64,000 nucleotides of DNA from Paenibacillus sp. YPG26 (GTDB lineage Bacteria > Bacillota > Bacilli > Paenibacillales > Paenibacillaceae). Made by a program: the position numbers and the translations under genes. Positions 1 through 8,049 of the stretch are shown here, piece after piece. Location of the stretch: assembly GCF_023704175.1 (NCBI RefSeq), contig NZ_CP084530.1:2769501-2833500 (forward strand), read 5' to 3'. The number at the start of each line of letters is the position of its first letter. Positions within the stretch are counted from its first letter, which is position 1. The notes under the pieces are model-generated. The model saw nothing but the letters and a program-made list of their open reading frames with translations, did no database searches and was not told the origin of the DNA.

Positions 1-63
1 GTTACCGGGATCCGAATGACGGTACCTTGAAGTTCTGTCACTCCCTGAATAATACAGCCGTAG

Positions 64-270
64 CTACTCCGCGGATTCTGATTCCTCTTCTGGAGAATCA
101 TCAGAGGGAGGATGGGTCAATACACATCCCTCATGCCCTCCGTAAATATATGAATGGACTTGAACTATTGGTTCCTCAGGCCACCTACTAGTCCATTCTC
201 GTAACAGGCGCAGCGCGGATTCTAAATTATAAAGCTCGAAGTCAGAACAAGCCTTCCAGACCCCGATCAC
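64..270 (-). CDS. Small acidic-tailed hypothetical protein (doubtful)
   Basis: This 68-codon frame is not recognised. It has a plausible soluble composition and a strongly acidic C-terminus rich in Asp, Glu and Ser. Its only ATG lies inside the long hairpin that follows the ABC-F gene, and no ribosome binding site precedes it, so the first 10 or so codons are doubtful. It could be the tail of a gene broken by a hairpin, a start further downstream, or chance. No function is proposed. Confidence 0.28.
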   Translation of the reverse strand: MIGVWKACSDFELYNLESALRLLREWTSRWPEEPIVQVHSYIYGGHEGCVLTHPPSDDSPEEESESAE

Positions 271-292
271 ATCGGGAATGGAAGGCTTGTTC
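245..292 (-). terminator. Long hairpin downstream of the ABC-F gene
   Basis: Perfect 14-bp arms GAACAAGCCTTCCA (245-258) and its complement (279-292) enclose a second stem CCCGAT/ATCGGG (262-267 and 271-276). It lies 25 bases after the ABC-F stop. A T-run is weak on both strands, so it may act as a processing or 3'-end stabilising hairpin rather than a classic terminator. Confidence 0.5.
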
Positions 293-317
293 TAATCTTA
301 AGCACTATGCTGATGGA

Positions 318-2258
318 CTATACGTTACGCTGGGCTTCAATCCGCTCCGCCAGCTCATTAAGGTACGTCCATCGTTCCATTAATCGTTCAAGCTCAGCCT
401 CGGCCTCCTGCTGCTCACGCATGAGCTCCTGCAGCCGGGAAGCATCGCTTGAAGCCTGCTCCATTGCAGCCGCAAGGTCAGCGATCTTCTGCTCTGCCGC
501 TTCAACCAGGCCGTCAATGGCCTCGTATTCTCTCTGCTCGTTATAGCTGAATTTGACCTTCTCCTTAAGAGAAGGAGCAGAGGATACAGCTGATGTTTCT
601 TTTCCCGTACTCTTCTTGGCCTTAATCTGGCTATCATTTGCTTCAGCCTGCCCGCTGCCTTCCCGGCGCAGACGTTCTTCATAATCGCTGTAATCTCCCA
701 CATGGACAGCCACAGCTCCCTTTCCTTCAAAGGCCATGATCTTGTCGATCGTCCGGTCGAGGAAATAACGGTCATGGGAGACTACGAAGACGGCTCCCGG
801 GAACTCGTCAAGGTAAGCTTCCAGAACCGTGAGAGTCTGGATATCCAGATCGTTCGTAGGCTCATCAAGCAGGAGTACATTCGGTGCGCCCATCAATACT
901 CTAAGCAGATACAGCCTCCGTCTCTCACCACCTGACAGCTTGGCAATCGGGGTCCACTGCATGGTGGGCTCGAACAGGAACCGTTCCAGCATTTGTGACG
1001 CTGTGATTCTGGATCCCTCTGCTGTAGTTACAACTTCAGCTTCATCCTTAATATACTCAATGACCCGCTGTTCTTCATTCATCTCCTGATGCTCCTGGGT
1101 GAAATAACCCAGCTTGACGGTCTGTCCAAGAACAACCTCGCCTTGATTCGGCGTGAGCCGTCCGGCAATCAGATTCAGCAGTGTCGATTTCCCGCTGCCA
1201 TTGGGACCAACGATGCCTACGCGGTCACCCGGTACCGCAATGTAGGACAAGTCCTCGATGAGTGTTCGGTCACCCACTTTGTAGCTTAAATGGTTCATCT
1301 CTAGTATTTTGCGGCCAAGCCGGGTAGAAGCTACTGACATCTCCACCGCACCGCTTCGGATCTCGCCCTTCTGATTCTGAAGCTCCTCGAAACGGTCAAT
1401 CCTCGCCTTCTGCTTGGTCGTCCGGGCCTTGGCACCTCTGCGGATCCAGGCAAGCTCAGTACGCAGCAGATTCTGTCTCTTCTGCTCCGCAGAGGCTTCC
1501 CGCTCCTCACGCTCACTCTTCAGCTCCAGGAACCGGCTGTAATTCGCTTCGTAGCGGAAGAGACGGCCATGGTCGAGCTCAAGCATCACAGAAGCTACAC
1601 GATCCAGGAAATAACGGTCGTGCGTGATCATAAGCAGGGCGCCGCGGCGTTTCTGCAAATACTGCTCCAGCCATGCAACCGAATCGTTGTCAATATGGTT
1701 CGTGGGCTCGTCCAGAATCAACAGCTCTGATGGCTGAATTAACGCGGATGCCAGCGCCACACGCTTGCGCTGCCCACCGGATAATGTACCCATCAGCCTG
1801 GAGAAATCCGTAATTCCCAGCTTGGACAATATGCTTTTGGCTTCACTTTCCAGCTGCCACACCTGCAGTCGGTCAATCTCCTGACTGAGGCTTGACGCTT
1901 GGTCTTCAAGTGACCGGTCATCCGGGTTCTCCTCCATGAGCCTCAGCGTCTCCATATATTCATAGACGGCCTGGAGCTCGGGACTATCCCCTTGAAATAC
2001 CTGCTGAAGCACAGTCATATCAGGATTGTAGTCCGGATTCTGGGCCAGGTAACGAATCCGCACACCGTTATTAACGGCAATCTTTCCTTCATCTGCCGGC
2101 TCAAGACCTGCGATGACGCGCAGAAAAGTGGATTTGCCCGTGCCATTCACGCCTACTACACCAATCTTGTCCTGGTCTTCCATCCCGAACGAGGCTCCAT
2201 GAAACAGAACCTTCTCGCCAAAACTCTTGGATATTTGCTCTACAGTCATTATATTCAT
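318..2258 (-). CDS. yfmR: ABC-F family ATPase, Uup/YfmR type
   Basis: A 646-residue soluble protein with two ABC ATPase domains and no membrane segments. The first Walker A GVNGTGKST is at residues 36-44 with signature LSGGQRKR near 159; the second Walker A GPNGSGKST is near 350 with LSGGERRR near 440. Both Walker B motifs end in DEPTN, typical of ABC-F. The interdomain linker has the Uup-like stretch WIRRGAKARTTKQKARI, and the last 90 residues form the charged coiled-coil C-terminal domain of Uup/YfmR. Family members bind the ribosomal E site and act on stalled or structurally difficult translation; the exact role here is inferred. The gene is last in a minus-strand run and follows a TetR gene by 54 bases. 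Confidence 0.93.
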   Translation of the reverse strand: MNIMTVEQISKSFGEKVLFHGASFGMEDQDKIGVVGVNGTGKSTFLRVIAGLEPADEGKIAVNNGVRIRYLAQNPDYNPDMTVLQQVFQGDSPELQAVYEYMETLRLMEENPDDRSLEDQASSLSQEIDRLQVWQLESEAKSILSKLGITDFSRLMGTLSGGQRKRVALASALIQPSELLILDEPTNHIDNDSVAWLEQYLQKRRGALLMITHDRYFLDRVASVMLELDHGRLFRYEANYSRFLELKSEREEREASAEQKRQNLLRTELAWIRRGAKARTTKQKARIDRFEELQNQKGEIRSGAVEMSVASTRLGRKILEMNHLSYKVGDRTLIEDLSYIAVPGDRVGIVGPNGSGKSTLLNLIAGRLTPNQGEVVLGQTVKLGYFTQEHQEMNEEQRVIEYIKDEAEVVTTAEGSRITASQMLERFLFEPTMQWTPIAKLSGGERRRLYLLRVLMGAPNVLLLDEPTNDLDIQTLTVLEAYLDEFPGAVFVVSHDRYFLDRTIDKIMAFEGKGAVAVHVGDYSDYEERLRREGSGQAEANDSQIKAKKSTGKETSAVSSAPSLKEKVKFSYNEQREYEAIDGLVEAAEQKIADLAAAMEQASSDASRLQELMREQQEAEAELERLMERWTYLNELAERIEAQRNV

Positions 2259-2312
2259 CGCTTTGTATCCCTACTTCTACCCATGTATTTTGGATTCGTT
2301 CTTCGCTTGGAA

Positions 2313-2903
2313 TTACAGGGCTGTTCCATCCTGTTCCTGGACAGGACAACCATATATAAATAAGCGGGACACGAAATGTATGTTCTTATTCAAGTCTCCC
2401 TCTGTTAACGACCGGTCAAATAAAATGTCCATCTTAAGCTGATCCAGCATACCGATATATGCTTTCGCATGGAGCATCGGTTCCGGCACATCAGCCTTGC
2501 TCAGAACTTCGCAGACCGCAGCCATATAGCTGCGGAGGAAATTCTGCATCAACCCCATCAGTTCGGGGTCATTATTAGGGGCCATAAAAAATAACTTGGT
2601 ATGATCCTTGCGTGCGTAATAGTACTCCAAATGATGTCTGGCAATGAACTGCAGCTGTTCCTGCAAGCTTGCCCCTCTCTTAAGTCCTTCGTGCAGCCTG
2701 TTCAGGAAATCACTGAAATCACGCTCGGACACGGCTGCGAACAGCTTCTCCTTGCTCTTGAAGTACAAGTATACCGTACCTTTGGCAATGCCAGCCAGGT
2801 CGGCAATGTCCGAGATCTTGGCATCATAGAAGCCTTGAGAACCGAACAGGGCAAAAGCCGCATCAAGTATGGCTGTATGTTTGTCTCCCTGGAAATCACT
2901 CAT
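2313..2903 (-). CDS. TetR family transcriptional regulator
   Basis: A 196-residue protein. Residues 8-55 are a typical TetR N-terminal domain (AFALFGSQGFYDAKISDIA then GIAKGTVYLYFKSKEKLF). The C-terminal ligand domain resembles the YsiA/FadR group, but the ligand cannot be read from the sequence. It starts 15 bases after the DUF92 gene, with GGAAGG upstream, and lies directly before the ABC-F gene. It may regulate its own operon. Confidence 0.9.
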   Translation of the reverse strand: MSDFQGDKHTAILDAAFALFGSQGFYDAKISDIADLAGIAKGTVYLYFKSKEKLFAAVSERDFSDFLNRLHEGLKRGASLQEQLQFIARHHLEYYYARKDHTKLFFMAPNNDPELMGLMQNFLRSYMAAVCEVLSKADVPEPMLHAKAYIGMLDQLKMDILFDRSLTEGDLNKNIHFVSRLFIYGCPVQEQDGTAL

Positions 2904-2918
2904 CTTCGTTCAACCTTC

Positions 2919-3725
2919 CTATGCCGCCATAAACCCAATCCATAATGCAATCAGTCCTCCAGCCAGAGAACTAAGCAGATTAACCGCATCGTTACTCATC
3001 CATACGATTCCGCGCATATGCTCTGTTGGCTGTCCGCAGTGCAGGGGAACTTCTACTTCCCGCCCGCACACCGGGCAGCGGTACATCCGCTGCAGGCTGG
3101 CTCCCAGAATGGAGTCGGTGAAAGCCCCCGTCAATCCGCCAAGGCCGCCCGCTGCCATCCATAGACCGAGGGACTCTCCCGAATGCCCGTCCAGCTGCGG
3201 AAGAAGCCACGCACCGATACCAATCAGGATTGCACCCGCAGCAGCCGCGGTGCTGCCAAGCCACGATACTCCGCCCGAGGTGCCTGCCGGCAGCACCCTC
3301 CAGGTCAACACCGAACGGGGTGGCCTGCGACTGAGGCCGCCCCATTCTGTCGCCCACGTATCCGCCGTAACCGAGGCCATGATTCCAATAAATAAGTAGG
3401 CCCAAAGCGGATCCGGCCAGAACCAGTTAGCCAGACATACCAGCATTCCGAGGCCGCCATTGGCCATAACCTGCCCGGCATCGCGCCGGCCGCTTTTGGC
3501 GTAGGACTTCTCCAGCTCCGCCTTGCGGTGGCTCTTCCACTTCGAGAATAAGGTAGAAGTAATGAAAAACAACAGCAGCGTTCCGAACCAGAAGGCATTC
3601 CCAGCCCCATAGTATACTGTTCCCATAATTACCGCCGCACACATACCCGACAAAGTTAAAGAACGCTTGTAAAACGCAGCCCCTGCCACGGCCGCCGCAC
3701 AGACAAATCCAATCAGCCAATCCAT
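2919..3725 (-). CDS. DUF92 family membrane protein
   Basis: A 268-residue integral membrane protein with about six or seven hydrophobic helices. It carries the DUF92 hallmarks: an early GMCAAVIMGTVYYGAG segment, the basic loop SKWKSHRKAELE, and the core motif SVTADTWATEWG. Plant and cyanobacterial relatives phosphorylate phytyl phosphate (VTE6), but bacterial members are uncharacterised, so no substrate is claimed. A CxxC-like pair (CPVCG ... LHCG) near residue 220 could bind metal. It starts three bases after the FAH gene, indicating cotranscription. Confidence 0.85.
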   Translation of the reverse strand: MDWLIGFVCAAAVAGAAFYKRSLTLSGMCAAVIMGTVYYGAGNAFWFGTLLLFFITSTLFSKWKSHRKAELEKSYAKSGRRDAGQVMANGGLGMLVCLANWFWPDPLWAYLFIGIMASVTADTWATEWGGLSRRPPRSVLTWRVLPAGTSGGVSWLGSTAAAAGAILIGIGAWLLPQLDGHSGESLGLWMAAGGLGGLTGAFTDSILGASLQRMYRCPVCGREVEVPLHCGQPTEHMRGIVWMSNDAVNLLSSLAGGLIALWIGFMAA

Positions 3726-3728
3726 AGA

Positions 3729-4361
3729 TTACCCGCTGATTCCAATTGCGCAGCTGCCAAGAGGTTGTCCGTCCAGACACAGTGTAAGCTGATCTCCGTC
3801 CGCTACAGGCCCCACTCCGGCAGGAGTGCCTGTAAATATTAAATCTCCCTCATCCAGTCCGTAGTGATCCGCTATGTAGTCTACGATCTCCTGAAGAGAG
3901 AAAATCATATCCTGCGTATTCCCGCGCTGAACGGTCTCTCCGTTCTTCACCAGCTCGAAGCTGGTTCGTCCAATCTCCTCTGTTCCTGGAAAAGCAACAT
4001 AAGGCGTTAAGGGTGCCGAGAAGCGAAAACCTTTGGCTGCCGTCCAAGGGTGACCTTTCTTCTTAAGATCACTCTGAACATCCCGAAGCGTAAAATCAAT
4101 GCCCAGCGCCATAACGTCCACGAGCTCATCCACAGATATCCCCGTAACATAAGGACGTGCGATCCGAAGCACCAGTTCAGCCTCGTAATGAATCTCACCC
4201 CTGCCTCCAGGCAAGCTTAGTTCAGTTCCATCCATCGGTACCACGGCATGGGAGGGCTTGAGGAAAACCATCGGTTCTGTAGGCACATCATTGCCAAGCT
4301 CTTCCGCATGCAGACGGTAATTCCGGCCTACACAGTATACGTTACGGACTATCGATCTCAT
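3729..4361 (-). CDS. Fumarylacetoacetate hydrolase (FAH) family protein
   Basis: About 210 residues, a single FAH domain. Visible family features are the early NYRLHAEELG, the metal-binding HYEAELVLRI, the FTLRDVQ segment with its Asp, the KGFRFSAPLTP loop, and TGTPAGVGP near the C-terminus. Members hydrolyse or decarboxylate small acylpyruvate-type carbon-carbon bonds using Mg2+; this short form resembles acylpyruvase/YcgM-like enzymes, but the substrate is unknown. The ATG at 4361 is chosen because GGAAGGAAGT lies nine bases upstream; an ATG at 4397 would overlap the upstream gene and lacks such a site. Confidence 0.88.
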   Translation of the reverse strand: MRSIVRNVYCVGRNYRLHAEELGNDVPTEPMVFLKPSHAVVPMDGTELSLPGGRGEIHYEAELVLRIARPYVTGISVDELVDVMALGIDFTLRDVQSDLKKKGHPWTAAKGFRFSAPLTPYVAFPGTEEIGRTSFELVKNGETVQRGNTQDMIFSLQEIVDYIADHYGLDEGDLIFTGTPAGVGPVADGDQLTLCLDGQPLGSCAIGISG

Positions 4362-4368
4362 TGCATAT

Positions 4369-5145
4369 CTACTTCCTTCCCCATTTGAAGAATCCAAATC
4401 TGCTTCCAGCTGAACGCTTCTCTATAAAAGTCTGCCGCCACACATCCGGCCGGTTCGTACAGATAAGAATACCCGGATGCATCTCTGCGATCCGCTTCAT
4501 CGACTTCCCGTCATCTATGGTCCACGCCATAACCTGAATGCCTGCATCGGCAGCCTTGGCTGCCAGTTCCGGTGTCAAATGCCTATAGGAAATGGAAAGG
4601 AAATCACTTCCCAGGCTTCGCAGACGATCAAGCAGATCAGCCGGTCTGCCATCAATAATTATCCCTGTGCGAATCTCGCCATTGATGCGCCGGACATTCC
4701 GAAGCGCTCCGGTATCAAAAGAAGTCAGGACTACTTCCTTCTCCATCCCATGCTTCTTGACCCTGTCAATGACGGTCTGTTCAATACCCGGATATTTGTC
4801 AGCCTCGGTCTTAATCTCCAGATTCACCAGGAGCCGTCCCTTAACCGCAGTCAGGAAGTCATCAAGCGTAACAAGTCTCTCCCCTGAATAGATGCTGGAC
4901 TTCCAGCTTCCCGCATCCAATCTGCTAAGGTCTTCCCATAAAGCATCCTTGACCGGGCCTTTCCCGTTAGTAGTTCTGTTCAAGGTATAATCATGAATTA
5001 GAAAAGGCACGCCATCTCTGGACAGCTGAACGTCCACTTCAATCCACTTCACATAAGGATCTTCCATGGCAAGCTTAACCGCTGCCATAGTATTCTCTGG
5101 GGCTGCTCCTGAGAATCCCCGGTGAGCCGCACAGTAATCCGGCAT
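4369..5145 (-). CDS. Glycerophosphodiester phosphodiesterase
   Basis: A 258-residue single-domain GDPD enzyme hydrolysing glycerophosphodiesters to an alcohol and glycerol 3-phosphate. The catalytic signature is clear: AHRGFSGAAPENT at the N-terminus, EVDVQLSRDGVPFLIHDYTL with the second His, and later LEIKTE. There is no signal peptide, so it should act in the cytoplasm. The start at 5145 has GAGAGGAG eight bases upstream; the frame continues upstream to 5238, but that part overlaps the CapA gene. It lies between the CapA-like and FAH genes in one apparent transcript. Confidence 0.93.
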   Translation of the reverse strand: MPDYCAAHRGFSGAAPENTMAAVKLAMEDPYVKWIEVDVQLSRDGVPFLIHDYTLNRTTNGKGPVKDALWEDLSRLDAGSWKSSIYSGERLVTLDDFLTAVKGRLLVNLEIKTEADKYPGIEQTVIDRVKKHGMEKEVVLTSFDTGALRNVRRINGEIRTGIIIDGRPADLLDRLRSLGSDFLSISYRHLTPELAAKAADAGIQVMAWTIDDGKSMKRIAEMHPGILICTNRPDVWRQTFIEKRSAGSRFGFFKWGRK

Positions 5146-5164
5146 CCAGACCGCTCCTCTCCCG

Positions 5165-6490
5165 TTAGCCTGAATTATCCTTGCTCGTATCCATCTTATG
5201 CTCTGCATCTGAAGGTATAAGTGCTGGGTTGGTATCATTCTTGATTGATCTGATATTGCCGTACGAATCTATCTTGACGCCTGGGGACAGACTTTCAATC
5301 TCCTTCATAAGCTTGGCGCTGTCCTGGGCATTCTTAGGTACAGGCTGCCCAATCTCGGTAAGGAACGGAATCATCCGCAGATCACAGCCTTCCCCAATTG
5401 TACAGTGTGCCTGGAATACAGCTGTGTCCCAGGTCTTGGGCCTTGTTGTGGCCTTGGTGAATATGAAATTCCCTGTACTGTAGGCAATCCACTTGCCCTT
5501 ATACTGCTCCACACCCTGCAGCACATGCGGATGACCGCCAACAACCAGATCAGCTCCGGCATCTACGAAAGAATGGGCGAGCAGAGTCTGAGTGCTGTCC
5601 GGCACGGTCACTCTTTCTCTCCCCCAATGGGCGACTACGATAACCAAATCCGCCTTCTTGCGCGCATCCTGTATAGACTTAACGGCTAGCTGTACATCGT
5701 CATTGTAGACGCCGGCAAGTCCCGGCCTGTCTGCTTGGGCATTCCAGCTCAGCTCCGGAAGCACCCGGCTGAAGCCAAACAATGCGATCTTGGCGCCTTT
5801 ACGCTCTATGTACACCGGAGCGTAAGCTTCGCTGCTGTTTCTGCCTGCTCCTGCAAAAGGTATCTTGTTGGCATGAAGATGGTCCATGGTATCCAGCAAA
5901 CCTTGAACACCCTGGTCTAGAGTATGATTATTTGCTACGTTGACCGCATCCACGCCTGCCTTCTTCATGGCTTTGAGCGCATCGGGATGGGCTTTAAATA
6001 CAAACTGCTTATTCTTGGCTCCTATACCTCTAGTAGTTACGGGGGTCTCCAAGTTGAGAATCGTCAGATCATCCTTCAGGAATAGATCCTTTACGTGCTT
6101 AAATGGAAAATCGATGCCGTACTGTTCCATCTTCTCAGCAACTTTACCCGAGAAGATCGTGTCACCGCCGAAATGAATGAGCAGGCTTTCTTTCGCACTA
6201 CTGCCAACTGTCTCAGCAGTGGAGTCCTGGCTGGCCTGGCTTGGATCAGGGGGTGTCACCGCCGGGCTATTCCCTTCCGTGTTCGGAATGACACTGATCG
6301 GAGGGGTGATATCCTGCACGGGATCTTGCACAGCTTTTCCACCAAGTGATTTGGTATTGAAATAAGAAAAGGTAAGAACAAGTCCGATCAATACAATCAA
6401 GGTTAAGTTGACCAGCATCCAGAATCGGCTTTGGCGCTGCAGCTTCTGCCTCTTCTCAGCGCTGTACTTTTGCGATCTTGGTTGAAGCAT
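5165..6490 (-). CDS. CapA family membrane-anchored metallophosphatase
   Basis: A 441-residue protein with one N-terminal membrane anchor (about residues 25-47), a Ser/Pro-rich linker, and an external PGA_cap/CapA domain. The metal-site motifs are intact: FGGDTIFSG, VANNHTLDQG and VGGHPHVLQG. Family members take part in poly-gamma-glutamate export or capsule handling, but no other capsule gene (PgsB, PgsC) is nearby, so a different surface polymer is possible. AAGGAG lies seven bases before the ATG. It appears to be the first gene of the minus-strand run reaching the ABC-F gene. Confidence 0.9.
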   Translation of the reverse strand: MLQPRSQKYSAEKRQKLQRQSRFWMLVNLTLIVLIGLVLTFSYFNTKSLGGKAVQDPVQDITPPISVIPNTEGNSPAVTPPDPSQASQDSTAETVGSSAKESLLIHFGGDTIFSGKVAEKMEQYGIDFPFKHVKDLFLKDDLTILNLETPVTTRGIGAKNKQFVFKAHPDALKAMKKAGVDAVNVANNHTLDQGVQGLLDTMDHLHANKIPFAGAGRNSSEAYAPVYIERKGAKIALFGFSRVLPELSWNAQADRPGLAGVYNDDVQLAVKSIQDARKKADLVIVVAHWGRERVTVPDSTQTLLAHSFVDAGADLVVGGHPHVLQGVEQYKGKWIAYSTGNFIFTKATTRPKTWDTAVFQAHCTIGEGCDLRMIPFLTEIGQPVPKNAQDSAKLMKEIESLSPGVKIDSYGNIRSIKNDTNPALIPSDAEHKMDTSKDNSG

Positions 6491-6850
6491 AGTTCACTCC
6501 TTATATTTCTATGAAATTTGAGGTAATCACATCTCATTATATCAGGTAAATAAGTTGAACTAAAGCAACTTTCCTGATTCTGTATCTGCCTAGAGTCACC
6601 AATTCCCCTAGAAGTGAGCCTATGCAGGTTTTCTTCTCTCCATGACTATTCATGCCAGGGAGCTTCGAGCTCATCTTTGGAGAATCAACGATCTAAGATT
6701 TGTATTTGAACAACATGAGTAAGGATAGAAACTGCCTAAAATATATAAGTAAAAAGAAAAAGAGTGCATCCACCGATGCACTTTTCCCTAACTACCCCAA
6801 TAATCCCCCAGCAGAAAACGGCCTAAGGGCGAACAATGCCGATTGTCAGC
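6491..6850. other. Intergenic region, no gene recognised
   Basis: This stretch holds the leader of the CapA-like gene at its left end and the terminator of the stalk-domain gene at its right end. A plus-strand frame over 6700-6894 runs through that terminator and has no ribosome binding site, so it is not called. Confidence 0.6.
6751..6784 (-). terminator. Intrinsic terminator of the stalk-domain gene
   Basis: AGTGCATC (6763-6770) pairs with GATGCACT (6775-6782) around CACC. On the minus strand it is followed by CTTTTTCTTTTT. Confidence 0.9.
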
Positions 6851-7759
6851 TTACTTTGCGTCTTTGCGGGTTTCCCCTTCAATTGGAAGAATGAAACTGT
6901 ATCTATACTCTCTAAACTCCGGATGTTGAATGTAATCGAAACGTCCCAACTCCGTGTCACTACCTGACGAATCTACTTTCCCATAAGTCAATAGCTCAGC
7001 CATTAAATTGTCAGAAAAATATACATACCCACCTTTGTAGTCAGGTTTAATCCCTCGCGATTTTGTCTTGTTACCCATTTCATCCAATTGACCGATGACT
7101 TCGGCAATCCCATCCTGGTTAATCTTGATATAATTGGTCAAGAGCCTATAGGTTTGTGAATATTGCAGAGCCTGGCCCTCCGGAAACTGATAAGTCGTAC
7201 TAAAACCTTCCCCGTGAGGAGTCCAATCATCAGGTCCTTCCACAGCGATAAGTTTAAGCGCCTCCTTACGTGCATCCACTAGATCACCCTTCATCAGTGT
7301 ATTGAACGCTGCCTGTCCGGCTGGAGTTCTTACAATAGCCCGCTTGTCTTTCGCATTATAGTAGGCAGTACCGCCCAATGCTTCACTGACAAAGCGCAGG
7401 GGCACATAGGTACGGCCTTCTTTATTTACAACACTAAGATCAAGTGAAACTTGTTCTCCATTAACTGTGGCAGTCTTCGAACCGGCCTTTAGCTTAATTA
7501 CCTTACTGCCGTTCTTGCTCTTGGCCGTCACGGTATGAGTCTTGGCATCATAATTGTAGGTCAGCCAATTCGGATCATTCAGGGACCTGAGGGGAATAAG
7601 AGCTCTTCCTTTTTCAACAAGAGCTTCACTCTGCATCACTCCATTAATAAATACCTGTTCCTTGATCTTGTCAGATGTCTTTGCCTCGGCCGAGTTTCCG
7701 AGAGTCATTGTTCCTGTTAAAAGAACTGCCGCAATGGCGGCCGGCACCCATTTTTTCAT
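6851..7759 (-). CDS. Secreted protein with copper-amine-oxidase-type stalk domain
   Basis: About 302 residues. The N-terminus (MKKWVPAAIAAVLLTGTMTL then ANSAEA-like cleavage site) is a Sec signal peptide. Residues about 35-145 form the repeated stalk domain found in copper amine oxidases and many Paenibacillus surface proteins: VFINGVMQ, RALIPLRSL, and later RTYVPLRFVSEALGG. The second half has no recognised domain and contains no catalytic motif I can see. The ATG at 7759 is preferred because AAGGGAAG precedes it; the ATG at 7777 has no site. It is a monocistronic unit with its own terminator. Confidence 0.85.
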   Translation of the reverse strand: MKKWVPAAIAAVLLTGTMTLGNSAEAKTSDKIKEQVFINGVMQSEALVEKGRALIPLRSLNDPNWLTYNYDAKTHTVTAKSKNGSKVIKLKAGSKTATVNGEQVSLDLSVVNKEGRTYVPLRFVSEALGGTAYYNAKDKRAIVRTPAGQAAFNTLMKGDLVDARKEALKLIAVEGPDDWTPHGEGFSTTYQFPEGQALQYSQTYRLLTNYIKINQDGIAEVIGQLDEMGNKTKSRGIKPDYKGGYVYFSDNLMAELLTYGKVDSSGSDTELGRFDYIQHPEFREYRYSFILPIEGETRKDAK

Positions 7760-8002
7760 ATCTGATCTTCCCTTCATACAAAATTAAATTTTTTTAATTA
7801 TTAGGGTCATACAAACAAACGCATATTCTGCTCATTTGTTTCAAAAAAATTGAATTTATATCTAATAAAGTCAGATTCCATCTGATAAACAATTGTGTAG
7901 AAATAAGGATAAGCTTGCTAGCTGAGTATGTAATATTCCGACATTTTTGTATGAAAGGTTAGATGAGAAGATTGAAGATGTTCCAACTGCGGCTCCCGAG
8001 AA

Positions 8003-8036
8003 AAGGATAACCCCGAGCCTGGATGGCTCGGGGTTA
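8003..8036 (-). terminator. Intrinsic terminator of the hemEHY operon
   Basis: Perfect 11-bp arms AACCCCGAGCC (8009-8019) and GGCTCGGGGTT (8025-8035) around TGGAT, followed on the minus strand by ATCCTTTTC, 14 bases after the hemY stop. Confidence 0.92.
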
Positions 8037-8049
8037 CAGGTTATTATCA

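Noticed and set aside
6700..6894. Plus-strand frame of 64 residues
   Set aside because: It runs across the strong terminator of the stalk-domain gene and lacks a ribosome binding site.
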